A DNA stretch of 5,820 nucleotides from Bacteroidales bacterium (lineage in GTDB: Bacteria > Bacteroidota > Bacteroidia > Bacteroidales > UBA7960): NCBI GenBank assembly GCA_007132865.1, contig SLNU01000095.1:1-5820 (forward strand), read 5' to 3'. Shown here piece after piece: positions 1 through 5,820 of the stretch; positions within the stretch are counted from its first letter, which is position 1, and each line of letters begins with the position of its first letter. The notes beneath the pieces are model-generated. The model did no database searches, was not told where the DNA came from, and worked only from the letters and a program-made list of their open reading frames with translations. Made by a program: the position numbers and the translations under genes.

Positions 1-172
1 CCAACTCCACTTCATGGTGGATCTCAGATGAGAAATCCGGGATAAAAAATGGCAGTCCCGCGCGAATCAGCGCAGTTTCCGGCTTTAAAAAGAACAGGGG
101 TTCTTCCGGAGTCGGACTGTTCATTTCATCGATGTGGTCATGATAGTTCCGGCCGATGCATATGATCTTCAT
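1..172 (-). CDS. Fumarylacetoacetate hydrolase (FAH) family protein, N-terminal part
   Basis: Only the first 57 codons are in the window; the gene runs off at base 1. The protein opens with MKIICIGRNY and soon reaches FFLKPETALI and a segment ending HHEVEL. This is the usual order at the N-terminus of single-domain FAH family enzymes (YcgM-like acylpyruvases and related hydratases or isomerases), where the E of the HHEVEL stretch helps bind the catalytic divalent metal. Such enzymes are cytosolic and cleave or rearrange 2,4-dioxo acids; the exact substrate cannot be told from this fragment. The ATG at 172 fits the family start, although the frame stays open upstream. It begins 49 bases after the exonuclease stop with no clear terminator between, so the two are probably co-transcribed. 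Confidence 0.88.
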   Translation of the reverse strand, partial: MKIICIGRNYHDHIDEMNSPTPEEPLFFLKPETALIRAGLPFFIPDFSSEIHHEVEL

Positions 173-221
173 CAGGGTCAGGCGTTTGGGTTCAGTAGCA
201 GTCGGGGTGGCAATCCTTGTT

Positions 222-1049
222 TTAGTCTTTGAAAACAAAGGTTCCGCTATTGCGTCCCCTGAGCATGATCTGCTGGATCAGGTTCTTGGTCGACAGGGGG
301 AAGTCGGCTTTCATCATCCAGTCAAAGTACTGGGGTTCCCGATTGAATACCTCTTCCACCAGGCGCCCCTTGTGCTTGCCGAAGTTGAAGATTTCCTTGC
401 CTTGCCGGTTCAGTCCGATATGCCCCACCAGGTCTGCATTGCGGTGGTTGTAGGAGAAATTGTGCAGGGCCTCCATATCATTTACAATGGGCTGGCTTAC
501 CTTGCCGTCCTGGTCTTCAAAATCTATTCCCTGATATTTCTCAATCTGGGCCAAAAGTATTTCATGGGTGGCCCTGGTGTCGGCCTCGGCTTCATGGGCA
601 CCCACCAGCTCTTTTCCACAATAGAAGCGGTATGCCGCCCGCAGGGTTCGCGGTTCCATCTTGTGAAAGATGTTCTGTACGTCGATCAGGCGCCGCTTTT
701 TTATATCGAACTGGATGTTGCAGCGAAGGAACTCCTCGATCAGCATCGGCACGTCAAACTTATTGGAATTGTATCCTGCCAGGTCGCAATTATGCAGAAA
801 GGATTCCAGCGTGGGTGCCAGTTGGGCAAAAGTGGGCGCATCTGCGACGTCTTCATTCCGTATGCCATGGATGGCCGTGACCTCCGCGGGAATGGGGATG
901 GTCGGATTGATCAGTTTGGTCATGCTTTCGCTGCTTCCATCCGGGTGCACCTTGTAGATGCTGATCTCCACGATCCGGTCTGTCACTACATGTACTCCGG
1001 TGGTTTCCAGGTCGAAAAAGGCCAGGGGCCGGGTCAGGTTTAATTTCAT
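222..1049 (-). CDS. DEDDh 3'-5' exonuclease (DnaQ-like) with C-terminal DUF3820-like domain
   Basis: A 275-residue cytosolic 3'-5' exonuclease of the DnaQ (RNase T) superfamily, which removes nucleotides from DNA or RNA 3' ends using two metal ions. All five catalytic residues are visible: Exo I FDLETTG (D13, E15), Exo II GYNSNKFDVPML (D99) and Exo III HEAEADTRAT (H152, D157), so it is the DEDDh type and should be active. The exonuclease domain spans about residues 6-172. After a linker, residues 219-255 (FNFGKHKGRL, then YFDWMM) resemble the small DUF3820 domain found after such exonucleases in Bacteroidota. It lacks a polymerase domain, so it is either a stand-alone proofreading or repair nuclease or an epsilon-like subunit; the sequence does not decide. 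The ATG at 1049 sits about 55 bases below a good Bacteroidota promoter. Confidence 0.9.
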   Translation of the reverse strand: MKLNLTRPLAFFDLETTGVHVVTDRIVEISIYKVHPDGSSESMTKLINPTIPIPAEVTAIHGIRNEDVADAPTFAQLAPTLESFLHNCDLAGYNSNKFDVPMLIEEFLRCNIQFDIKKRRLIDVQNIFHKMEPRTLRAAYRFYCGKELVGAHEAEADTRATHEILLAQIEKYQGIDFEDQDGKVSQPIVNDMEALHNFSYNHRNADLVGHIGLNRQGKEIFNFGKHKGRLVEEVFNREPQYFDWMMKADFPLSTKNLIQQIMLRGRNSGTFVFKD

Positions 1050-1110
1050 TATTTATATGTTTTCTGGGTTCTTATCGCTTTTTATCGTCGGATGGGTAGG
1101 AAATATGATG

Positions 1111-1137
1111 CAAAAGTAATCAATTTTTAAATGACAA
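1111..1137 (-). promoter_or_regulatory. Probable promoter of the exonuclease gene
   Basis: Read on the minus strand, TACTTTTG at 1118-1111 matches the Bacteroidota -7 consensus TAnnTTTG exactly. A TTG at 1137-1135 may be the -33 element, 16 bases upstream, which is a little closer than usual. Transcription would start near 1104, giving a leader of about 55 bases. The upstream element overlaps the end of the hairpin at 1136-1162. Confidence 0.6.
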
Positions 1138-1162
1138 CCGGACCCCAGGGCGGGATCCGGTT
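1136..1162 (-). terminator. Hairpin, possible terminator of the E2 gene
   Basis: Arms 1136-1146 and 1152-1162 pair over 11 positions with a single mismatch (1143 with 1155) around a 5-base loop, giving a strong GC-rich stem with AA/TT ends. It lies about 100 bases after the E2 stop codon. No run of U follows on the minus strand (the next bases are GTCATTTAAAAATTG), so intrinsic termination is plausible but not certain. Confidence 0.5.
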
Positions 1163-1261
1163 GCGGTGTGTAAGCTTAGAGCGCGTTTTTTTGTGGAGTG
1201 GTGCCGGTGTCGGGTCCTGCGTGTTACGGCCTCTTCATGCACAGGATCAGTTCCTCCCGGC
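1163..1261. other. Untranslated stretch after the E2 gene
   Basis: There are 98 bases between the E2 stop and the hairpin. On the minus strand this would be the 3' untranslated end of the E2 mRNA. It holds no credible gene; the only minus-strand ATG with a purine-rich stretch upstream reads just four codons. A run of seven T on the plus strand (1186-1192) is not preceded by a good hairpin. Confidence 0.5.
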
Positions 1262-2632
1262 TCAGATATTCTGGCTGGTGTCGAAGTCCTCCAGATAGTC
1301 GGCCACCCTTCTGAGGAACATGCCACCCAGGGCGCCATCCACAACCCGGTGGTCACATCCCAGCGACAGGTCCATCATGTGCCGTATGGCAATGCTGTCC
1401 CCTTCCGGTGTTTCAACCACCACAGGCTTCTTCTGAATGAGTCCGACTCCAAGAATAGCTACCTGCGGCTGATAAATAATGGGGGTTCCCAGTGTCACGC
1501 CAAAGGTACCGAAATTGGTCAGCGTAAAGGTACCTCCCTGTATTTCATCCGGCTTCAGTTTGTTCTGCCTCGCCCTGCCAGCCAAGTCGTTGACCTCCTT
1601 GGCCAGTCCGAGTAAACTCTTGTGGTCGGCGTTTTGGATTACCGGCACGATCAGGTTCCCGTCGGGCAGCGCGGCAGCCATGCCCACATTGATGTTTTTC
1701 CGTTTGATGATTCGGTCACCGTCGACCGAAACGTTTACCATCGGAAAATCCTTCAGCGCCTTCGCTATGGCTTCAATGAAGATGGGGGTGAAGGTAAGTT
1801 TTTCGCCTTCCCTGCTCTCCATGATCTTCTTTTGCTTGTTGCGCCAATTTACCAGCTTGGTCAGGTCTGCCTCCACAAACAAAGTGATATGCACCGAGGT
1901 ATCTTCCGACATCACCATATGCTCGGCGATCAGCTTGCGCATGCGGCCCATTTCAATGACCTCGTCCCCTTCGCCTGCCTGTACTGCAGGTTTTTTAACG
2001 GCAGGAGCGGGTTTGTCGGCTGACTTGCCGGATTCTTCCCGGTTTTTGAGGTACTCCATGAGGTCTGACTTGGTCAGGCGGTTGTCCTGCCCGCTTCCGG
2101 GGATCTTCTCGAGTTCTTCGGCAGGGATTTTTTCCTCCCGGGCGATGTTCCTCACCAGCGGGGAATAGAAACGGCCGCTTTCCCCCCGGCTGCCTTCAAG
2201 GGCCTTTCCGGAGGGGGCTTCGGCTTCAGCGGATTTTTCTGCAGGCTTTTCTTCCTTTTTCGGATCCGCCTTTGGTTTTTCCTTCTCCCCTTCGTCTTCC
2301 CCTTTGTTTGCGGCTTTTTCTTTGCTGTCGTTCTCCTCTTTATCGGCGGCTTTATCCTTGTCCTCACCCTCACCCTCACCGTCGTCCTCTCCCTCCATGG
2401 CGATCAGGGCGATGACGGTGTCTACATCGACCACATCGCCTTCCTTGAAAAGCTGTTCCTTCAATACGCCTTCTACCGGACTTGGTATTTCGGAGTCGAC
2501 TTTGTCGGTGGCGAGCTCCAGGATGGGATCATCCAGTTCGATTGTATCCCCGACATTTTTCAGCCATTTGGTTATCGTGGCTTCCGTAATGCTTTCGCCC
2601 AATTTGGGCATTTTCAATTCAAAATTTGCCAT
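1262..2632 (-). CDS. 2-oxo acid dehydrogenase E2, dihydrolipoamide acyltransferase
   Basis: A 456-residue E2 core subunit of a 2-oxo acid dehydrogenase complex. It transfers an acyl group from the E1 enzyme to coenzyme A through a swinging lipoyl arm. Domains in order: one lipoyl domain (about 2-78) with the lipoylated lysine K44 in ATDKVDSE; a very charged linker (about 80-150); a peripheral subunit-binding domain for E1/E3 (about 155-195, SPLVRNIARE then RLTKSDLMEYL); a second flexible linker; and the catalytic acyltransferase domain (about 224-450) with DHRVVDG, giving H428 and D432. All key residues are present. Whether it serves pyruvate, 2-oxoglutarate or branched-chain 2-oxo acids cannot be settled; E1 and E3 genes are not in the window. 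The frame is open to an ATG at 2695, but the ATG at 2632 is chosen because MANFELKMPKLGES is the family N-terminus and a promoter lies between the two. Confidence 0.95.
   Translation of the reverse strand: MANFELKMPKLGESITEATITKWLKNVGDTIELDDPILELATDKVDSEIPSPVEGVLKEQLFKEGDVVDVDTVIALIAMEGEDDGEGEGEDKDKAADKEENDSKEKAANKGEDEGEKEKPKADPKKEEKPAEKSAEAEAPSGKALEGSRGESGRFYSPLVRNIAREEKIPAEELEKIPGSGQDNRLTKSDLMEYLKNREESGKSADKPAPAVKKPAVQAGEGDEVIEMGRMRKLIAEHMVMSEDTSVHITLFVEADLTKLVNWRNKQKKIMESREGEKLTFTPIFIEAIAKALKDFPMVNVSVDGDRIIKRKNINVGMAAALPDGNLIVPVIQNADHKSLLGLAKEVNDLAGRARQNKLKPDEIQGGTFTLTNFGTFGVTLGTPIIYQPQVAILGVGLIQKKPVVVETPEGDSIAIRHMMDLSLGCDHRVVDGALGGMFLRRVADYLEDFDTSQNI
2363..2380 (-). repeat. Three tandem CTCACC hexamers in the E2 linker
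   Basis: Three perfect, codon-aligned copies of CTCACC (plus strand) encode three Gly-Glu pairs, residues 85-90, in the acidic linker of the E2 protein. The copies sit in a wider pyrimidine-rich stretch of the plus strand. Change in copy number would only lengthen or shorten the linker in frame. Confidence 0.75.
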
Positions 2633-2650
2633 GTGGTTCTGGTTTTTACC

Positions 2651-2658
2651 CAAATTTA
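2651..2658 (-). promoter_or_regulatory. Probable -7 promoter element of the E2 gene
   Basis: TAAATTTG on the minus strand matches TAnnTTTG exactly, 18 bases before the ATG at 2632. No clear TTTG -33 element is seen. The leader would be short, about 12 bases. The site argues against translation from the upstream ATG at 2695. Confidence 0.45.
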
Positions 2659-2676
2659 ACAAAAAACCCAGTAAAA

Positions 2677-2698
2677 GGTTTAGGCCATCGGGCAAACC
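2677..2698 (-). terminator. Weak hairpin after the glycosyltransferase gene
   Basis: On the minus strand GGTTTGCC pairs with GGC and AAACC across a two-base bulge, with a CGAT loop, and is followed by TTTTA. It begins 12 bases after the glycosyltransferase stop. The stem is short and the T run is only four bases, so it may be a leaky terminator or chance. Confidence 0.35.
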
Positions 2699-2710
2699 AG
2701 GTCCCTGTAT

Positions 2711-4663
2711 TTACCGCCTGCCAAGCAATTTGTATGCCTTCAGGAAAAGCCTCAGGTCGTTCTCCATTTTATAATCCTTGGCATACAGGCCATTCAGGTT
2801 GTGTAGTGTGTCCGGGTGCAGGTCCCCGTTTTTTAGTCCGATTCCGGGATACAAAACACCATCCCTTATCCGGGGATAGGACCCGGTAGTGGGACCCGGA
2901 TGGTAGCCTACCCATGATTTGCATCCGGCGATTACCGACAGGATGTTTCTTACCAGGCCGCTTCGGTTCGGAACCAGCAGCAGGTGTGCCGGAAGGCTTA
3001 GTAGCAGCAGGGCGGACATCAGCAGGTCGAACATCCGCTTGTTGCGCCGGTTGGCAGGCTTACTGATGGCATTGATGTTGACCGCAAAAAGATCCCCGAA
3101 AGTGTCAATGCTGTTGCTGCCGATGATGAACATACTTTCGGGCGGGGCGATCTTGAAGTCCACCCCTTGCATGTTCAGGTTTGCCATATGGTCGATGATG
3201 GACTGTGAAGACATCTCCCCGGCGCAGAATATCACTTCGTCGATGGCGTAGATCTCTATGATTTCGTTGATTTGCGCGATGGTTCCCAGAAACTCCCCGC
3301 CCAGAGGCTTCTGCCTTTTCAGCGAGGCCAATCCGACAAAAGACGCATTACCAGAGTGCCTGATCAACTGTATGATGCGCGAGGCTTCCTCGCCTTCCCC
3401 GGCGATTAGCACCCGTTTCTGTGTTTTTTCCCCCAATCCCTTGCCCCGCGCCAGGGAAATGGCCACACGTGAGAGCAGCATGGCCGTCAGGGCCCAGAGG
3501 CTGCCAAGCAGGATCAGCGCCCGGGAGAAACGAAGCTCCAGAGGGAGCAGGGCATAGATTACCAGGATCGCCACGGTGCCCAGTCCGATTCCCCTGACGA
3601 TCCGAAAGGACCTCACCGGCTTGTCATAGCCGCCACTGAAATAGACCGATACCAGCCAGATCAGGATATAGGCGGGCACGACGGCCGACATGAACAAGGG
3701 TGGATAATAGGTGGTTTCCACCATGAAGACCTGGTGCTCCCAGTAATCCTTAATAAGATAAAAACCTGCATAAAGCAGCACGGCATCCAGCACCGGCCAG
3801 AACACCCTGCGCACAAAGCGTCCGGCAATCGCTATTGAAGCCCGGAAATAGACAGCCAGGTTGATCAGCAGCGAAAACAGGCGGGCATTCTTTCTGGAAA
3901 AATGCTTGCGTGCAAAGATGATCATGGCCTTGTAAAACACCATCACGTAGTTGATGCTGCTTTTTTTGGTGCTTTCCCCCTTGTAGTGGATGATGCGGGT
4001 GCCGGGAAAGTAGTAGTTGCTGTATCCTGCCTGGGTGATGCGGTACGAAAGGTCGATGTCCTCTCCGTACATAAAGAAATCCTCGTCCAGCAGTCCAGTT
4101 TTATCCAAAGCCTCCCGTCGCAGCAACATGAAGGCCCCCGAGAGCACATCCACCCGGTGGGTTTCATCCTTGTCCAGGTATCCCAGGTGGTACCTGCCGA
4201 AGGTCCGCGACTTCGGAAACAGGGCGGAGAGTCCGAATACCTTGCAAAAAGCCACTCCGGGCGTGGGCAGCCCCCTTTTGGATTCCGGCAAAAAGTTTCC
4301 CTGCCCATCCAGCATCTTCACTCCGAGTCCGCCTCCATCCGGATGCGCATCCATAAACCCAACGACCTTTGGCAGGGTGTCGTCCTCCAGCACCGTATCA
4401 GGGTTCAGCAGCAGCACGTACCTGCCGCTGGCTTTTTTGATGGCCTGGTTGTTGGCCTTGCTGAACCCGAGGTTGTGCTCATTGGCCATTAACTTAACAT
4501 CCGGGAACTTATCAGTCACCATTTCCACCGAACCATCCACCGAGTTATTGTCCACCACAAACACTTCCATGTCCAGCTCCTTGCCCGAAGTATATACCGA
4601 TTTCAGGCATTGTTCCAGGAAAAACTTTACATTGTAGTTGACGATCACCACCGAAAGGTCCAT
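2711..4663 (-). CDS. Membrane GT2 glycosyltransferase fused to a degenerate WbaP/EpsE-type sugar-phosphate transferase module
   Basis: A 650-residue inner-membrane protein. Residues 1-235 form a family 2 glycosyltransferase: SVVIVNYN at the start, VVDNNS (D38), LLLNPDT with the metal-binding D89, and MYGEDIDLSYR (E201, D202) followed by RIIHYKGEST, as in rhamnosyltransferase-like GT2 enzymes. Five likely membrane segments follow (about 264-282, 288-305, 321-342, 357-373, 381-404), then a Rossmann-like domain (416-530) beginning KRVLIAGEGEEA. This order is that of the N-terminal half of polyprenyl-phosphate sugar-1-phosphate transferases (WbaP, EpsE). The end keeps only the borders of the sugar transferase domain: KRMFDLLMSALLLL (542-555), KSWVGYHPG (582-590), a PGI motif (606-608) and a C-terminal amphipathic stretch. 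The KFRSM and D-E catalytic part is absent. The GT2 half should be active, adding a sugar to a lipid-linked or surface glycan; the other half is probably structural. The acceptor is unknown. It starts 5 bases after recR. Confidence 0.85.
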   Translation of the reverse strand: MDLSVVIVNYNVKFFLEQCLKSVYTSGKELDMEVFVVDNNSVDGSVEMVTDKFPDVKLMANEHNLGFSKANNQAIKKASGRYVLLLNPDTVLEDDTLPKVVGFMDAHPDGGGLGVKMLDGQGNFLPESKRGLPTPGVAFCKVFGLSALFPKSRTFGRYHLGYLDKDETHRVDVLSGAFMLLRREALDKTGLLDEDFFMYGEDIDLSYRITQAGYSNYYFPGTRIIHYKGESTKKSSINYVMVFYKAMIIFARKHFSRKNARLFSLLINLAVYFRASIAIAGRFVRRVFWPVLDAVLLYAGFYLIKDYWEHQVFMVETTYYPPLFMSAVVPAYILIWLVSVYFSGGYDKPVRSFRIVRGIGLGTVAILVIYALLPLELRFSRALILLGSLWALTAMLLSRVAISLARGKGLGEKTQKRVLIAGEGEEASRIIQLIRHSGNASFVGLASLKRQKPLGGEFLGTIAQINEIIEIYAIDEVIFCAGEMSSQSIIDHMANLNMQGVDFKIAPPESMFIIGSNSIDTFGDLFAVNINAISKPANRRNKRMFDLLMSALLLLSLPAHLLLVPNRSGLVRNILSVIAGCKSWVGYHPGPTTGSYPRIRDGVLYPGIGLKNGDLHPDTLHNLNGLYAKDYKMENDLRLFLKAYKLLGRR

Positions 4664-4668
4664 GTCCG

Positions 4669-5295
4669 CTATTTGTTGATAAGGTTTTCGTAAGCAGTGC
4701 GATTGATGATCGAGCGCCCGAGGGTAATTTCGTCGGCATATTCCAACTCATCGCCGATGGCAATTCCGCGGGCAATCACGCTGAGCTTCACTTCGTAGGA
4801 TTGCAGCTTCTTATAGATATAAAAGTTGGTGGTATCGCCTTCCATTGTGGTACTAAGGGCCAGGATGATCTCACGGATGGTGCTCCCGGGCGCGGCCACA
4901 CGGTTCTCGAGCGACTCCATCTGCAGCTCTGCCGGACCGATGCCGTCCATCGGCGAGATGATGCCCCCCAGTACATGGTAGAGGCCCTGGTACTGCCCGG
5001 TGTTCTCGATGGCAATCACATCCCGTATGTCTTCCACCACACATAAAAGGGAAGTGTCCCTGCGGGGGGAGCGGCAAATCTCACATAGTGGCTGGTCGGA
5101 AATATTGTGGCATGCCTGGCAGTAAATAACCCCTTTGCGCAGGCTCGTCAAAGCCTCCGAGAAGCGCAGCACAGAAGATTCTTCCTGGCGAAGCAGGTGC
5201 AGAACCAGCCTGAGGGCGGTCTTTTTCCCGATCCCGGGAAGGCTGGAGAATTCCTCTACGGCGGCCTGAAGAAGTTTGGACGAAAAGCTTTCCAA
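4669..5295 (-). CDS. recR: Recombination mediator protein RecR
   Basis: A 208-residue RecR, which works with RecO (and RecF) to load RecA on single-stranded DNA at gaps during recombinational repair. Domains in order: helix-hairpin-helix (about 16-30, [12 protein letters not shown]); a four-cysteine zinc finger (C59, C62, C71, C74); a TOPRIM domain beginning CVVEDIRDV (acidic E88) and including [12 protein letters not shown] (148-159); and the conserved C-terminal segment [16 protein letters not shown]. The length is normal for the family. The frame has no ATG close to the domain start; the nearest lies over 55 codons upstream, beyond the probable promoters. I place the start at TTG 5295, because LESFSSKLL lines up with the normal RecR N-terminus about nine residues before the helix. 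TTG at 5337 or ATT at 5298 are alternatives. The stop is 5 bases before the glycosyltransferase start. Confidence 0.95.
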   Translation of the reverse strand: MESFSSKLLQAAVEEFSSLPGIGKKTALRLVLHLLRQEESSVLRFSEALTSLRKGVIYCQACHNISDQPLCEICRSPRRDTSLLCVVEDIRDVIAIENTGQYQGLYHVLGGIISPMDGIGPAELQMESLENRVAAPGSTIREIILALSTTMEGDTTNFYIYKKLQSYEVKLSVIARGIAIGDELEYADEITLGRSIINRTAYENLINK

Positions 5296-5324
5296 AATAT
5301 GCCGGATTGGTGAGACCGAAAGGT

Positions 5325-5356
5325 CAAAGTTAATCAAAGTGACGGTTACAAAGATA
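5325..5356 (-). promoter_or_regulatory. Probable recR promoter(s)
   Basis: Two exact matches to TAnnTTTG lie on the minus strand: TATCTTTG at 5356-5349 and TAACTTTG at 5332-5325. The TTTG of the first lies 16 bases before the second, so it could act as the -33 box for a start near 5318, just upstream of the proposed TTG start at 5295. Alternatively the first is itself a -7 element with a start near 5342. They would drive recR and the glycosyltransferase. Confidence 0.5.
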
Positions 5357-5367
5357 AAATCTTTGCC

Positions 5368-5375
5368 TATTTTTG
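5368..5375 (+). promoter_or_regulatory. Probable -7 promoter element of the symporter gene
   Basis: TATTTTTG matches TAnnTTTG exactly on the plus strand. It would start transcription near 5382 and leave a leader of about 110 bases before the ATG at 5494. No good -33 TTTG is seen; GTTA near 5345 is a poor match. It lies within 12 bases of a recR -7 element, so the two promoters are back to back. Confidence 0.45.
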
Positions 5376-5380
5376 CTCCT

Positions 5381-5472
5381 GACAGCCGCCTGTCTCTACA
5401 AGCTGATGCAGGCCTGTCGCCACATAGCCGATGCCGTCTTTCGTCCCGATGTCTTACTGCCGGCATCGACAG
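5381..5472 (+). promoter_or_regulatory. Structured 5' leader of the symporter gene (inverted repeats)
   Basis: Several perfect complementary pairs lie in the leader. GACAG (5381-5385) pairs with CTGTC (5390-5394) around a 4-base loop. CGATGCCG (5429-5436) pairs with CGGCATCG (5461-5468) around 24 bases. CTGT (5414-5417) can pair with ACAG (5469-5472), extending the second stem across an internal bulge. The two CTGTC copies could compete for the two GACAG copies. No known riboswitch class is recognised. Whether this is regulatory or chance is open. Confidence 0.35.
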
Positions 5473-5493
5473 AACCAATACCGACAAGCTCCC

Positions 5494-5820
5494 ATGAGTC
5501 CGATTCTGATCCTGATCTGTTTTGTTATTTATACCTCCCTGATCTTTTTGATCTCGCGCCTTACCGTCAGAAAAAAGGCCGGGAACCAGGCCTACTTTTT
5601 GGGAAACAGAAACTCCCCCTGGTACGTGGTGGCCTACGGCATGATCGGGGCTTCGCTGTCAGGGGTGACCTTTATGTCGGTGCCCGGACTGGTCAAGACC
5701 GAACAGTTCTCCTATATGGTGCTGGTGTTCGGCTACCTGGCCGGCTACCTGGTCATCGCAAAGGTGTTGCTGCCTTTGTACTATCGGCTCAACCTGACTT
5801 CTATCTATGCCTACCTGGAG
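5494..5820 (+). CDS. Sodium:solute symporter (SSS/SLC5 family), N-terminal part
   Basis: The first 109 codons of an inner-membrane sodium-coupled transporter; the gene continues past the right edge. Segment 1 (about residues 3-20) is a hydrophobic helix. The fragment then shows [18 protein letters not shown] and [14 protein letters not shown] (52-65), the family's broken first core helix where sodium and substrate bind, followed by another membrane segment (about 74-94) and a stretch ending [10 protein letters not shown]. This pattern is typical of SSS proteins. The substrate (sugar, sialic acid, proline, iodide or other) cannot be told from the N-terminus. The start at 5494 is the only sensible ATG; no Shine-Dalgarno sequence precedes it. 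It is divergent from recR. Confidence 0.92.
   Translation, partial: MSPILILICFVIYTSLIFLISRLTVRKKAGNQAYFLGNRNSPWYVVAYGMIGASLSGVTFMSVPGLVKTEQFSYMVLVFGYLAGYLVIAKVLLPLYYRLNLTSIYAYLE

Noticed and set aside
156..1043. Long open frame on the plus strand (295 codons) opposite the exonuclease
   Set aside because: It lies almost wholly antisense to a gene with all five catalytic residues, and its product resembles no family I know. It is a shadow of the real gene's codon use.
1171..1192. Run of seven T after a GC-rich stretch on the plus strand, as a plus-strand terminator
   Set aside because: The possible stem upstream is only three or four base pairs and no plus-strand gene ends there.
1479..2168. 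Plus-strand open frame of 229 codons opposite the E2 gene
   Set aside because: Antisense to the conserved catalytic and subunit-binding domains of E2; low-complexity, serine-rich product with no recognisable domain.
2633..2695. Upstream ATG extending the E2 gene by 21 codons
   Set aside because: The extension crosses a TAnnTTTG promoter element and precedes the standard E2 N-terminus; a signal-like hydrophobic stretch makes no sense on a cytosolic E2.
3902..4637. Two plus-strand open frames opposite the GT2 domain
   Set aside because: They overlap each other and the conserved GT2 motifs on the other strand, with no domain of their own.
5296..5487. N-terminal extension of the recR frame up to the ATG at 5487
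   Set aside because: The added residues are arginine-rich and unlike any RecR, and the stretch contains the probable promoters of both recR and the symporter.
5276..5497. Plus-strand open frame of 73 codons running into the symporter start
   Set aside because: It begins inside recR, runs through the promoter region and resembles no known protein.

Overview
The window looks like part of a chromosome from a member of the Bacteroidota with a fairly GC-rich genome. Three things point there. RecR and the 2-oxo acid dehydrogenase E2 read as Bacteroidota types. Sequences matching the Bacteroidota -7 promoter consensus TAnnTTTG lie upstream of four genes. No convincing Shine-Dalgarno sequence precedes the starts. 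Genus cannot be read from the sequence alone. No mobile element, CRISPR array, tRNA or rRNA was seen.

Layout: five genes run leftward (minus strand) and one runs rightward at the right edge. From right to left on the minus strand: recR (5295-4669, non-ATG start), then 5 bases later a large membrane glycosyltransferase (4663-2711); these two probably share a transcript. Next, behind its own probable promoter, is a lipoyl-bearing E2 acyltransferase (2632-1262), followed by a hairpin that may be its terminator (1136-1162). Then a DEDDh 3'-5' exonuclease (1049-222) with its own promoter, and 49 bases later the start of a fumarylacetoacetate hydrolase family gene that leaves the window at base 1. 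On the plus strand a sodium:solute symporter starts at 5494, divergent from recR, and leaves the window at 5820.

The genes are mixed housekeeping rather than one pathway: DNA repair (recR, exonuclease), central carbon metabolism (E2, FAH family), envelope glycan synthesis (glycosyltransferase) and uptake (symporter). The most unusual protein is the 650-residue glycosyltransferase. An apparently intact GT2 domain is joined to a membrane and Rossmann module of the polyprenyl-phosphate sugar-1-phosphate transferase (WbaP/EpsE) type, and the catalytic segment of the sugar transferase domain seems to have been cut out. The other points worth a second look are the recR start codon, the compact divergent promoter region with a structured leader for the symporter, and the very acidic linker of the E2. 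I found no clear evidence of a new multi-gene system.
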